Positions 19,345-30,265 of a DNA stretch of 64,000 bases are shown one piece after another (the first letter of the stretch is position 1; every line of letters begins with the position of its first letter). Under the pieces are notes generated by a model. It was not told the DNA's origin. It worked only from the letters and a program-made list of their open reading frames with translations, and did no database searches. Where the stretch lies: contig JAMWFC010000092.1 of NCBI GenBank assembly GCA_027475525.1, positions 496,001 to 560,000 of the forward strand, in the 5' to 3' direction. A program made the translations under genes and the position numbers. Source of the stretch: Macrolepiota albuminosa. Taxonomy: Eukaryota > Basidiomycota > Agaricomycetes > Agaricales > Agaricaceae.

Positions 19345-19511
19345 CGAGCGTTGAGAAAGAGGAAAGAACTAAGTAAGTAGAAACCCACCTAAGGAGCAAG
19401 CGTTGAGATTGGAAAAGGATGCCAATGTCTCAACTCGCTCCCTAGTGGGTGAGCACGTGAGTCCCGCGACTCTGTGCACATTAGCCTCGTGAAAGTTTTA
19501 CTTTAACACGG
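19313..19511 (-). repeat. Ngaro split direct repeat A1
   Basis: A 199-bp repeat identical by eye to A2 (238-436). It marks the 5' terminus of the outer element; host sequence resumes at 19,512, 64 bp before the DPH2 start. Confidence 0.85.
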
Positions 19512-19575
19512 TAAAATGACTAAGCGCACATAGTTTGATCGAAAAAAATTGTCCCAGTCATCTATCTCGATTGTC

Positions 19576-21678
19576 ATGGCTACAGAGCACTCTGCATTCG
19601 CCGCGTCAGGGGAAGAAGCGATCACCCGGACTCTTGATATCCATGTAGATCATATTACAGACAGTCTCTCGCCATCTGAATTTCAGAAGTTTTATGAAAT
19701 CTCACGGACGGCGGAGGAGATCGTGAAGGGTAATTATCAACGAGTACGTGTGTTACAATAGAATGCAATAATCGCCTGCTCTTGGAGTACTCAATATCAA
19801 TTTGCAGATTGCATTACAATTCCCCGACGAACTACTGCATGTTTCTGTTCCGGTTTATCGACAGCTCAAGGCAAACATCGGAGAAGGCAGAGAACTTTAT
19901 GTCCTTGCAGACACCTCCTATGGCAGGCAGGCAGCAACAATCACTGTGCCACTTCTGTGATTCTTATCGACAGTAGTTGCTGCGTTGACGAGGTGGCTGC
20001 CCAGCACGTTGATGCTGATGCCGTTGTACATTACGGGCATGCTTGCATGACACAGTAAGTGGAGTCAAGGCTGATTGCACGATCTCACACCATCTCGTCC
20101 AGAACATCTCGCTTGCCAGTGATCTATGTATTTGGCCATAAGCCCTGCGACATCTCTGCTTGCATCGCAAGCATCACGGCGTTCTTCCAGCAGTATTTCT
20201 TGACTGCAAACGAAGAGGATGGCACAAGGAAACCAGATTCGATTCTTCTGAAGCATGATGTAGGCTATACACACCTAGCAGGTAGCCCTGTGCAAAGCTA
20301 TAGCTGGAGACATACTAACAAGTCTATATTTTAGATATATTAAGGTCTAGGATCGAGGAAGTCTTCAGCACCTTTGGCGTCAAGACATTGTACCAAACAA
20401 TACCAACACAGACCACTCCAATAGCTACTACACTGATAGGATCATTGGAAACAAAAACTCATGGACCGCAAAACGTCTCCCACTCCGCAACGTCTGTTCC
20501 GACTTCTGAAGATCCAGCCTGCTCCTCAAATCCCGCACTTCTGTACATTGGTGGCGAGAGTCTCACTTTGACAAACATCCTGATGACCCATGGTCTGTCT
20601 GATGTACGTCCCTGGGTTGAAGATCTGTATGCTACAAAGGAGCATCTCACTCTCTTGATCACAGGTCTTCTCCTACGATCCATCGACAAATATCACAAGT
20701 CTGGCCTCTGGGCGCTCAAATCGCCTTCTAATGAGGCGTTATGCCGCCGTGCAACATGCTCGCGACGCTGATGTATTTGGGATCCTTGTGGGCACGCTTG
20801 GAGTCTGTACGTCGTGTCCTAATATCAATCGACCTATTTCAAGCTCATGGCGCGTCGTTAGCCTCTTATCTTCCTCTCATCCGTCACATCCGGGCTCTCT
20901 TGACGCGACACAAGAAAAAAAGCTATACCATCAGTGTGGGCAAGCTAAATCCTTCCAAACTTGCAAACTTTCTTGAGATCGAATGTTTCGTACTCGTTGC
21001 TTGTCCTGAAAATAGTGTGATAGAGGCCAAGGTTCGATTCTGATTTAATAACCTGACTTGACATCTCATCTATCTATAGGAGTTTCTCCGGCCAATTATT
21101 ACGCCTTTCGAGCTTGAAGTCGCACTTCAATCGACACCGAAGTGGACAGGACGTTACGTGTTGAACTTTGAAACATTGCTCGCAGATGCGCCAGAAAGTG
21201 TGGCGGCCAATAATATTCAGGCTGAATCAGGAAATGGCGGGAAAGAGGAAAGCGAGTCTGACGGCGAAGATCCTGATCGACCAGTGTTCTCACTCGTCAC
21301 GGGAACATATCGACAAGCTAAACGCTACGGTGCAGACGGTACGTTCGCTCAACTTGTTCTGGTCTGTTTTCCGATGTTCATCAGTCATCAGAGAATCAGC
21401 TTGACAGTGTTCGTGGCCCTGATTCTGCAATTGTACTACGAAACCAAGACAGCACAGTGGCTAAGTTAGCTGATAGTGCAGCTGGTAAGTGCATTGTTGA
21501 GAGGAGGAATTAACTGACCAATGGATCGCTGTGATCAGCCATGTTCTTGAAGACAAGAACATACCAAGGACTGGAGACACGAGTTGGTGAGGATGCTCCC
21601 AGCGTACTGGAGCAAGGACGGAGCGGAATCGCGAGAGGGTACCGCGATGTTGACCATGAGGCGGAAGCATCCGAGTAA
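19576..21678 (+). CDS. DPH2: 2-(3-amino-3-carboxypropyl)histidine synthase subunit 2 (diphthamide biosynthesis)
   Basis: Ten exons (19576-19743, 19808-19926, 19977-20054, 20103-20281, 20335-20603, 20665-20806, 20862-21031, 21080-21338, 21392-21484, 21539-21678) give 538 aa in one frame. DPH2 pairs with DPH1 in the cytosolic Fe-S radical-SAM complex that starts diphthamide synthesis on eEF2. Diagnostic segments are [19 protein letters not shown] then [24 protein letters not shown], and the C-terminal [11 protein letters not shown]. Intron 2 (19927-19976) has a GC donor, chosen because it rebuilds the family sequence around the conserved CC. The ATG at 19,576 is 64 bp from the retroelement end, so the promoter probably lies in transposon DNA. 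Confidence 0.93.
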
Positions 21679-22840
21679 TATTTGACACACGGGCCAAGAC
21701 TTGCAAAGGTACCAACGTGCCTTCTGTAACTCAGGCCCGCTTGAGTTCCAGAGTCACTCGATCCCAACCGAAAAATGACGATCTTGACAGTGACAACTGA
21801 TGGCTCTTTGGATTGTCCCTTTACGCTACAGCCTTTGGCAATGCCTATAGATGAGCAAGAAAAGGGTGATTCAGATAAGAATTCTCCTCCACTGTTTGCC
21901 CATCCTGATCGACGTGTTTGAGCCTGGGGTGGCTCAACCACTTGTAGTTCCCAAGCTCACAGATGGAAGGTCTCCTTGTTCATAGTCTTGAATCTGAATA
22001 TCGTTCTCCTCATCTTGTGAAGAAAATCTGTGTGTTAACGTTCGATCATCAGTCAGCAGACCTTCTGGTTGCAGATATGTGTCAACAATGGGCATAAATC
22101 GGCCAGCATATGGATGTATCTTATCGCTTCGAAATCAATCTAATTGGATATTGGTATCGAGACCGGGGATCACGCCTAGTATTGAATCACTTCGGAGTCG
22201 TTATGCTATCACGTACCACGACCAGATGTCCTACTTGCCGGCTGCCGACTCCAGAATAAATCCTAGAGGCTAGCCGTTCCGGGGACCGGTGGACCGGTGG
22301 CTGCTCTGACTCAAGCGGCTCTTAATGCAGTAATGCGACCAGCTCTTCCAGCTCTTGCCTTGTAGCATCTTTCTGAGGTTCTGCTCTCAGATATCGCCAC
22401 GGCAGATGCCTGCTCGATTATGTCCTTCAAAATCTGAACATAAGCTTCCCTGGGAACAGATCTTCAAGAGGACTAGAAAGCTGGCGGGAAACAAACTTAC
22501 TCGAGTGTACTTAAGACCCTAACATGATTCTCCATTAGTCGGGCCTTGAGATTTCAGAGTCACTTTCCAACACAACTCATGACGAGAGCTCTAACGCCAC
22601 TCTCCGTGTCCACGAAGAAAATGAAGCCGTGCGAATGCCTTCTACGACATCACATTAATCTGGCATTAAGGTCCTTTTCATAAGTATTGAAGGGGGTTTG
22701 AATTCAGTAACTGGCTCTGAAAGGATATCATGCGAACTGTTGCCCCGCATTCAGTAGATGAAATTACACAGAATCTAACACACTCCACCTAACGTCGAGT
22801 AAGGATTCGGTAAGAAGGGAGAGAATTTGTAATATATTAT
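21679..22840. other. Gene-poor interval downstream of DPH2
   Basis: Only short ORFs occur, such as 48 codons from 21,775 and about 50 codons near 22,110 on the plus strand. None shows a domain or convincing splice structure. This may be a decayed gene. Confidence 0.4.
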
Positions 22841-22841
22841 G

Positions 22842-22863
22842 AGGGACGGTTAGAGCCGTCCCT
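22842..22863. other. Strong hairpin next to the Fanzor-like fragment
   Basis: An 8-bp perfect stem (AGGGACGG / CCGTCCCT) closes a 6-nt loop. It begins 11 nt beyond the stop of the fragment at 22,874, on its 3' side. In TnpB/Fanzor loci a structured guide RNA overlaps this position, but a chance hairpin is equally possible. Confidence 0.4.
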
Positions 22864-22873
22864 GGTAGGGTCT

Positions 22874-23170
22874 TTATGCTGCGGTGAGAGTCTTGTCTCT
22901 GACGAGCTCTCTTATGCCAGCTACTGTACGACCCAGCACATACTTCCGCCGTGGCACGGCTGGCCATGGCAGAGTCACGCTGATGATGGTAACCATGAAT
23001 GGTGCGAAGAGAGCCGTGCGAGTTTTGATGTACATAAAGTCGTGTTTAAGGTGTCTCGCCACGTTTACATCGCGATGGTAGCACGGCTTGAGCACAGCGC
23101 ATAGCTGCAGCCGGGGGTTTTTCCTCCTGCAACGGTCGCCACAACATTCGCACTCAACTGAGTGAGTGTC
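22874..23170 (-). pseudogene. Possible Fanzor/TnpB-like C-terminal remnant (zinc finger and RuvC-III-like motif)
   Basis: Within an open minus frame, a stretch reads FYDTHSVECECCG, two further cysteines, then CYHRDVNVARHLK. The order Y-x-T-S-like, C-x2-C-G, C...C, [HN]RDVNxARxL is that of the C-terminal zinc finger and RuvC-III motif of TnpB and the eukaryotic Fanzor nucleases, whose last catalytic Asp is the D of RDVN (codon 23,069-23,071). No RuvC-I or RuvC-II, and no N-terminal domain, is visible upstream, where the F-box gene ends at 23,464. If the call is right this is a dead fragment. A chance resemblance in a short ORF is possible. Confidence 0.3.
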
Positions 23171-23463
23171 GTAAAATGAAAACAACTTGAATATGAAAAA
23201 TCGCAATGGACAAAAAATTGATTCGTTGTCGCAGCATAGTTTTCCAGCGTTTAAAGAGGGTTTGCGTTCTGAGATCGTGATGAACAGCATATGAAAAGGG
23301 GCTTTCCAGTCTTAACCAACTGGATCGCATCGATTGTAGCATAATCTTCATAAGATACGGCGAGAAAAGTGGCCCAGCAAGAATCTCAAAAGAGACAATC
23401 CCAGCACATCCATTGTATGGATCTTCCCGACTTCTCCAAACAATGAACTGCCTGCTTGTATAC

Positions 23464-24783
23464 CTACCCGGAAGATAAATATTCCAGACCGTCTTCAAGG
23501 GGCACATCTGTGGTTCCAATAAGAATCTTCATACCCGCCTGCGCCAATGATTCCAATCGACGAACAATAGCATCATCATAGTCGTCATTAGCACCCACCG
23601 TAACCTCCAGAAGTTGAGTAATAGGTGAAACCTCCTCATCTACGTTCCACCGGGACTCCAATAATTCTACCAACGTCGTGGTCAGGGGACCGGGAAGTGA
23701 GACCTCGAGGGTCTTCAACTTGGGTACGAGGGGCGTTTTCAAAGCAGAACGCCAAAGCAGACGGGTGAGGAGAAGATCAGTAACCATGGTAGATATGGAT
23801 GACGAAAGTAGAGTCAGGTGCTTCAATGTTGGAAGCAGCTCCAGAATCCCGATCACTTCGTCTTCGGTTAGCGCTGTTTTACGGAGATAGAGACTCTCCA
23901 GCCCATCAATGCCAGCAATGAAGGTGGACAAATGAGCGCCAAATGGACAGTCGATGTTACATATACGAAGGGATCGTAGGTGTGGCGCAATGAGATTCCT
24001 AAACAGATCCTGCGTCTCGATGACCTCGTTCCACGTTGGCGCCAATACAGCAAGTTCCTTGAGATTATCATGTCGAAAAGGTTGAGGGGGAGGTAACGGC
24101 AATTTGATGAGATCTTCTGTATATATGAACGATCCGCTTTCGAGCCGCGGAGCTCGGCGCAAGATGTCAAGTGAGTCGCTGATGGTTACGGTCATGATGG
24201 GTATCTGTGATAGGTTTGCCCAAGGAAATTTGAATATGTACGGGTGGAGGTTGACACACTCAAGAGATCGAAGCTGCGGTGCGACCTCAAACGCGTCTAT
24301 TATAGGATCAGTAGCGAATGGCTCGTGAGTCCCCAGGCTCAGCTCCTGCAGCGATGGAAGCTTGCCGCGGGCGGGAAAGAGAGCCGCGTATGCTGATAGC
24401 GGAAGAAAGAAGTACATACTCCGCCATTGATGAGAATGCTGTACTAGGATATCGAGGATTGCATGGGTGGAGAAGTACGGTGGGTCATTCCACATCACGT
24501 ATATTGATAGTGGACAAGTCCCAGATCTGGTTAACCAGGTAGAGACGATGCTAGTCTGATGTCTGGCATTTGGCTTGATATTGAGGTACAGTCTGGACCA
24601 AAGAGATCGAGTTCCAATGGCGACATTACGCCATGAACGGCAGATCTTGGTTAAGAGTAGCGGTATATCTATAGTATTCAAAGGGGTCAAGCTGCCATCT
24701 ATATCCGTACATTGGAGAAAGATCTTGGACAGGATCTCGGTAGGCAAGGTTGTAGCACCTGAGATAAATGATAATTTATGCAT
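23464..24783 (-). CDS. F-box protein with leucine-rich-repeat-like C-terminus
   Basis: An open frame of 439 codons. The F-box is near the start: LPTEILSKIF, then PLLLTKICRSWRNVAIGTRSLWSRL. The remainder is a run of degenerate LRR-like units (LQELSL, LRSLECVNL, LKELAVL, LRSLRICN, LESLYLRKTAL, LKHLTLLS, LKTLEVSLPG). Such proteins recruit substrates to SCF ubiquitin ligases and form a large expanded family in Agaricomycetes. A 3' splice site just inside the ORF (cag at about 24,762) and a donor near 24,889 suggest that an upstream exon exists, so the true N-terminus may lie near 25,060. The target is unknown. Confidence 0.8.
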   Translation of the reverse strand: MHKLSFISGATTLPTEILSKIFLQCTDIDGSLTPLNTIDIPLLLTKICRSWRNVAIGTRSLWSRLYLNIKPNARHQTSIVSTWLTRSGTCPLSIYVMWNDPPYFSTHAILDILVQHSHQWRSMYFFLPLSAYAALFPARGKLPSLQELSLGTHEPFATDPIIDAFEVAPQLRSLECVNLHPYIFKFPWANLSQIPIMTVTISDSLDILRRAPRLESGSFIYTEDLIKLPLPPPQPFRHDNLKELAVLAPTWNEVIETQDLFRNLIAPHLRSLRICNIDCPFGAHLSTFIAGIDGLESLYLRKTALTEDEVIGILELLPTLKHLTLLSSSISTMVTDLLLTRLLWRSALKTPLVPKLKTLEVSLPGPLTTTLVELLESRWNVDEEVSPITQLLEVTVGANDDYDDAIVRRLESLAQAGMKILIGTTDVPLEDGLEYLSSG

Positions 24784-25312
24784 GTCGAGGGCGATCCAGG
24801 TTCGAAGTCGGCAAGAACACGATCAGAGAGATCGGGAAGGATAATCCAAACGTCGGCCAGAGAGGGTCGCTTGGAGATACTCACAGAGTGACGAGCAGCG
24901 CAGAAATCTTCTGATCAGAAGACAGAGAGTCGATAGTTGCAATGAGTTTGCGGTTCCAGACGAAAGGAACGGTTTTACCATTTCGAGAACAGGCGATAAA
25001 GCATTGACAAGCAGGTACAAATATCGCGAGCTTGCTATTTGCTTCCCAGTAGCTGGGATCATCACTGGATTCTTGACTTATGTATATCACTATCTGGCTT
25101 CATGTTGAAACCAATCCACCTTTCTGCGGCGAAATGAGACTTTGAGGCTAATTGCTTCTGGCGTTCCGCAGAGACGGCCCGCCTATCCTGGTGACACGCG
25201 TTGTACGATTCACGCGCCTCGTAGGATCATATGACCATCCTTACTTACCATGGGCATGACTACTTCAGAACATGTACATTTCGTCCTTCAGCGCTTTGTT
25301 ATCTTGCCACGT

Positions 25313-27529
25313 ATGGCGTCTTTGAGCTACCTTATTATGCGTTTTCTTGTGCTTTTCTTCCTTCGTCGGTATTTCTGTGTCAGGGCCTCATTTTCAATAT
25401 CAACTCACTTGATTAGCAACAGTCTTCCCAGCCTATGGCCTAATCAACCCAATCCTACCTGGCTGGAATCCTGACCCCAGCATCGTCTGTGTTGGCTCTG
25501 ATTATTTTATTGCTACCTCCACGTTTGAGTATTATCCTGGACATCCAATATACCACAGCAAAGATTTAGTTTCTTGGACACTTATTGGCCATGCATTGAC
25601 ACGGCCCTCGCAACTGAGCCTGTGTGGTACTCCTTCTGACGCGGGCAAGTGAATTTGTCAGACTTGAGTCAGCTTCTGATCATATGCAGGTGTATGGGCT
25701 CCTGGCCTCAGATATCACGATGGAACGTTTTACTTGACATCAACTACGAGATATGTTTATACCTGTAAGTCCGTTACCACCTCACGTTGGGATTCTGTTG
25801 ACACTCCAAAGCTGAGTTTCGTTTATTTCCGCGCCCTTTCTATGTAACAACGAAAGATATATTCTCAGGCCTCTGGAGTGATCCTATTTACTTTGGTGGG
25901 TCTCCTGTTGTGATTTTGAGACCTGCATGAACACGGACCAGACGCGTTGGGCTACGATGCAGACCTCTTTTGGGACACTAATGGTGATGTGGGTCCTTCC
26001 TTCTTATGTTCTACTAATCTCAATTTCCAAACAGGTATTTCTGACTTGGAGTGGCATCAACAACGCGATCGATAAAATATATGGTTTGTCTGTCTATAGC
26101 TCGATTTCTTCCGAGTGACAGTTATCCAGGAATATGGCAGAACAAGATTGACCTCAAGACCGGCAATTCCCTTACACCAGCCCAAATGATTTTTGCAGGA
26201 ACATTGCCCGACGATGCGTCAGCTCGGCCAGAAGGTCCACATGTATATCGCATCAACGAGACATACTACCTACTGATTGCCGAAGGTCAATCCATAGAGT
26301 TTCCACGATTCCCGTTGTTTGAATTGTGGATTTGACAGGTGGTACTGACATTCACCATCGGTCTACCATCCAACGCGGACAATCGCCATCCGGGCCTTGG
26401 GAAAACAATCCTAAGAACCCCATTTTGTTCAACGGAGCAGATCTTACCAATGCCGTCCAAGATACGGGTCATGCTGACATCGTACAAGGTACAGATGGGA
26501 GATGGTGGGGCGTTGCCCTGGGTGTGCGTCCGCAGGGTCTGAATTTTAGCCACATTCAATTAGGCAGGCGACTATCTTGTAAATTTCCCGAGCGATAGTG
26601 ACGAGCTGTTTTGTCAAGGTCGCGAAACATTCTTATTCCCTGTTACTTGGGAAGACGGATGGCCCGTTTTTAACAGTGGTCTACCTTTAACAGAGCACAT
26701 CCCCGACGTCCTCCCCGACGTCTCTGCTCTCATCCCGTATACTAACAATTTTACCTCAGACGCCCTCGACGATTCATTCTACTTCGTACGCACGCCCTAC
26801 AAGGCTTTCCATTCCCTCACTGCCCGACAGGGCTACCTCCGTCTGTTCGCTAACTCGTACGCCCCTGGTGACCGTGACAGTTCCGCGTTGCTTCTGCGCA
26901 AACAGACAGCATACACTGAGACGTTCGAGACGCGCTTGGATGACTTCAAGCCAACGAGTAACCTAACTGAAGCGGGCGTGAGCGTGTATTACGGTGACTC
27001 GCTGCACAACGAGATTGGCGTGGCGGGTGGCGATGATGGGAGGTATATAGTGGTGCGGACAGTTGTGTTGAATCAGCAGGTTGGTCCGTGGGCGTTGACG
27101 ACTGCGAATGCGACGGTCATAACGGTTTGTCCTTGTATTATGCTCGAGCGGTTCCATCTTATATTCACATCATTCTCGCAGGTTCGATGGTGCAAGCTCG
27201 CTACGACCGACGCCAACGTGCGGTTCATGGTCCTAGCCAGCCCCGCCTCGTATAGTCTCGGTTATGCGGAAGGTGACGATTCCGAGTTCACCTTCCCTGC
27301 TACGATCGACAGTTCCGCGCTCTCCATCGCCCCTGCTGGGTACGCATCATGTACCAAAGTTTGTCTTCGTCTACTCAACCTTGCATGCAGAGGATTCTTC
27401 TTCAAAGGTGCCGCATTCGGGATCTACAACACAGGCAACGGCAAGCCCAGCCTCGTTTCTGCCGACTTCAAACACTGGCAGCAAACGCCAACCGCCCTTT
27501 TTCTGAATAATGGCACATCATTTCACTAA
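25313..27529 (+). CDS. Secreted glycoside hydrolase family 43 (beta-xylosidase/alpha-L-arabinofuranosidase type)
   Basis: Eleven exons join in one frame of 577 aa (569 from the ATG at 25,337): 25313-25364, 25423-25644, 25690-25764, 25812-25895, 25921-25988, 26035-26083, 26130-26285, 26339-26563, 26619-27124, 27182-27339, 27391-27529. A signal-peptide-like start (MRFLVLFFLL) leads to NPILPGWNPDPSI with the GH43 catalytic-base Asp, YYPGHPIYHSKDL, DADLFWD, RPEGPHVY with the likely acid Glu, and TGHADIVQ. The C-terminal part resembles the beta-sandwich domain of GH43 xylosidases. It would release sugars from plant hemicellulose side chains. Introns at 25645-25689 and 26564-26618 have GC donors, and intron 4 would be only 25 nt. 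Confidence 0.88.
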
Positions 27530-27803
27530 CACTCAAGTCGACTTCGGCTCCTAAACTCTGTTTCACACCCACAAGTCAAAACCGAAAAAGTCTACTCGTG
27601 TGCATATTATATTGTAATGAGATGAGAGGTGGGCACAGGAGGAACACCACAAGCAATAGGCGCATAGTTATGAGTACGTTAGTTGGTGATAATTCATCAC
27701 AGGTAAACTACTGTTTTTTTTGACCCGGCCATGGAAATATGTAGTGCAAGGACTACGTCTCCACGATAACGAGTACTGTTCATCTACATGCATAAGGAAA
27801 GAG

Positions 27804-30054
27804 TTAAGACAACGACTGCGCGAGTGCAGTAAGCTGCCCAGCCATATGCGGGTAGGTCTTGAGGAACTCGGCCTGGGCTTCGGTTGCCTAAACTCCAAAG
27901 TCAATAAGACAAACCATGATCAAGATCCCCCACTCACATATTGATATGTCAACGCATTCTGCAACTCTGGCTCACTCCTCGCAAGCTCGGCCTGCCTCCT
28001 GAAGTACTCCGCCGCCTTAGAAATTTTACTTTGCTGCAGATTCAGTTGAGCAAGTGTCGCCACCGCCGCCTCACATTCCGGATCAATCCTCAGTGCCTCA
28101 CCACAGCAGCGCTCAGCGGCACCGATGTCTTTCTTCCATTGGAAGAGAGCGAGACCTTTGTTAACAAGGGGGAGGACATTGGGTGTGGGCTTGAGCTTTT
28201 CGAGCTCGATGGCACGATCGAATTTCTCAGCAGCATCTTCGAAGCGTTGTTGGTCAAGGAGAAGTTCGCCACTAAGAGAGGAACGTCGGTAAAGTAAAGG
28301 TGGAAGAAAGGGTGGCGTACTAGTAATTTTGGGGCTCGCTTCGTTGAGGGAAGACTTTGAGTGTTCTGCGGAAAGTTGCCATACTGTTGGCAGTATTGCC
28401 CGACTTGTATTGGGCAACGGCGAGTTGGATATGTGAGAAGACGAAGGAGTCGTCCAGCTGAGTGGATTTCGTGTAGTTCTCTGCAGCCTGAGAGAACTCA
28501 TTCATGATGAAATAAACTGTTGCCAGCGTCAGCACAAAGTAATCCTTGATTCTTGCAATCGAGAAGCTCACCCTGTCCACGGTGGTAGTAGATGTCCGGG
28601 TCGTTTTCGTTAAACTTGATCGCCTCCTCGAAGCACTTGAAGGCGCTAGGAGCATCTCCTTGCTCCATGTGCACTGAAGCGAGCTTCACCAGACTCTGTG
28701 TGAAGTCTGGGAAAACCTCTAGAGAAGCAAGGAGGTCTTCCTTGGCTCCCGCGACTTCGCCGACAAGGAATCTAAAAGGCCATTTAGTAAATGAGTTCTC
28801 CGTGATATCGGCTTCTCTTACTTGAACGTTCCCCGCAGGTTGAGGGCCTCAGCACGACCTTGAGGCCATGAGATACCTTGGTCGATAGCCTCATTGACGA
28901 GCGTTAGAGCGTGTGCATAGTTGGAAGCCTCGAGTGCCTGGAGTGCAAGAAGCAAAGTATTGTCGCCCGTTGAGGGGTTTTCCGGAAGTGTCGGGAGAGG
29001 TCCTGGGGTTCACGTGTCAGCTGGAATGAGATTGAGAGAGTGGCAGACATACGAGGTCGGAAAGCGGAGAAGTAGGCAGCGATAAAGGTATGAGAAGGAA
29101 GACGAGGTGTGCGTGTAGCCATAGTTTCTGCTGCTTTTTTGTTTGAGAGCGTTTGAAGCACACGCTCAACGGCCTGTGCGGTGCCTTGGTTCGAGAATTT
29201 CTCGAGGATGGTTGCAGCGGTGAAATCTTGAAGCGAAGTTAGAGACGTGAGAATTGAGGAGGGGAATCAACGTTACCGCGTAGCGCCTCTTCGAACCGAT
29301 GAAGACTCTCAAAAGCCATGGCACGACGGTTGAGTGCCTTGATGTACATGACATCGAGCTTCAATGCCTCGTCACAGTCAGCAATTACGAGGTCATACTG
29401 AGGAGGTTCCATGTTGACATAACCTGCGCAAGACTCAGTCGGCTGCTGACGGAAAACGGAGCATGGGACATACATGCAGCACGATTGCTGTAGTAAATGG
29501 GTTCGTTGGGGGTTACCTGGATGGCGCGAGTGTAGAATACGGCTGCTTCATTGTATTTACGTTCCTTGTATGTTGCGTTTCCTCGCTCCTTTAACTTTCT
29601 CGCGAGTGCAGCCCGTTCCTGCCGTAAAATTAAATTCGTGTAGTTTGAATCAAGAACACTAAGATTTACCTCATTGGACAATGCAGCAATCTGCTCCGAA
29701 GTTAATGGTTTATCAACTGCACATCGTCAGAAACACCATAGAGTTCATTCCAGGTGACACACCCAAGGGATCCTCGCTCTCCACCTTAGGTTTTGGCGGA
29801 ACAATCTCCTCAAGAATAGGGCCGTCCACGTCCTTTACCGACTTCTTCTTCTTGTTCCCTTTGCCCTTCTTCTTCTCCTTGCGGGTCCCCTTTTCGACAT
29901 CGGGTTGCGCGTGCGGCCGTGACGAACTCGAGGCATAGTACGCAACACCTCCGACGGCGAGAGCAGCAGCAGCACCAATAAGAATGACACGCTTATTCTC
30001 GGAGATAAACGACTGGGCACGGTCAAGGAAGGAGGAAGGCTCGGAAGACGCCAT
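27804..30054 (-). CDS. TOM70: Mitochondrial protein import receptor TOM70
   Basis: About ten exons; the first are 29763-30054, 29670-29716, 29474-29618, 29277-29423 and 29053-29226. The N-terminus has a single membrane anchor ([20 protein letters not shown], about residues 22-41) and then a Lys-rich segment, the layout of TOM70 in the outer mitochondrial membrane. TPR units follow in the cytosolic part: the clamp-forming first ones ([32 protein letters not shown]) that bind Hsp70/Hsp90 tails, and later ones ([48 protein letters not shown]) that bind precursors. The last exon ends in LTALAQSLS. tRNA-Asp lies 113 bp upstream, and the gene converges with GH43. Confidence 0.92.
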
Positions 30055-30167
30055 TTTTGAAAGGAAAAGTAAGTCTGTTTCTGCTGAAGACTTTTTGTGA
30101 TGGCGAAGCGTGGGATTATGTACAAATTGGAGCAGGTTCTGATGTGTAGAATTGGTCTCATAAACAA

Positions 30168-30265
30168 TCTTCGCTAGTATATCGGTTTAGTACACGCGCC
30201 TGTCATTAAGAAAGTCTTCTCATTGTTGGCCGCGCGAAAGCTGGGTTCGACTCCCAGGCGAAGAG
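30168..30265 (+). tRNA. tRNA-Asp (GTC), intron-containing
   Basis: The acceptor arm TCTTCGC/GCGAAGA is fully paired, the D stem is GTAT/GTAC, the anticodon stem CGCGC/GCGCG, and the T arm CTGGG-TTCGACT-CCCAG. The anticodon GTC sits in CTGTCA and is followed by a 25-nt intron after position 37. A T4 run downstream can serve as the Pol III terminator. The spliced length is 73 nt with discriminator G. Confidence 0.92.

Larger units (their letters stand above)
102..19511 (-). mobile_element. Ngaro/PAT-like tyrosine-recombinase retrotransposon (DIRS order), nested host of a Ty3 element
   Basis: Read on the minus strand the order is repeat A1 (19,511-19,313), Gag-like ORF, RT-RNase H, tyrosine recombinase, then B1 (557-437), A2 (436-238) and B2 (222-102). 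This A1-ORFs-B1-A2-B2 arrangement of split direct repeats is the hallmark of PAT/Ngaro elements, which replicate through a circular intermediate integrated by a tyrosine recombinase and therefore make no target duplication. Without the inserted Ty3 element the length is about 5.4 kb, normal for the group. No methyltransferase domain is seen. The copy is dead or non-autonomous: its RT has a frameshift near 17,255 and is split by the 14-kb insertion. A 15-bp purine-rich spacer (223-237) separates A2 from B2. Confidence 0.85.
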
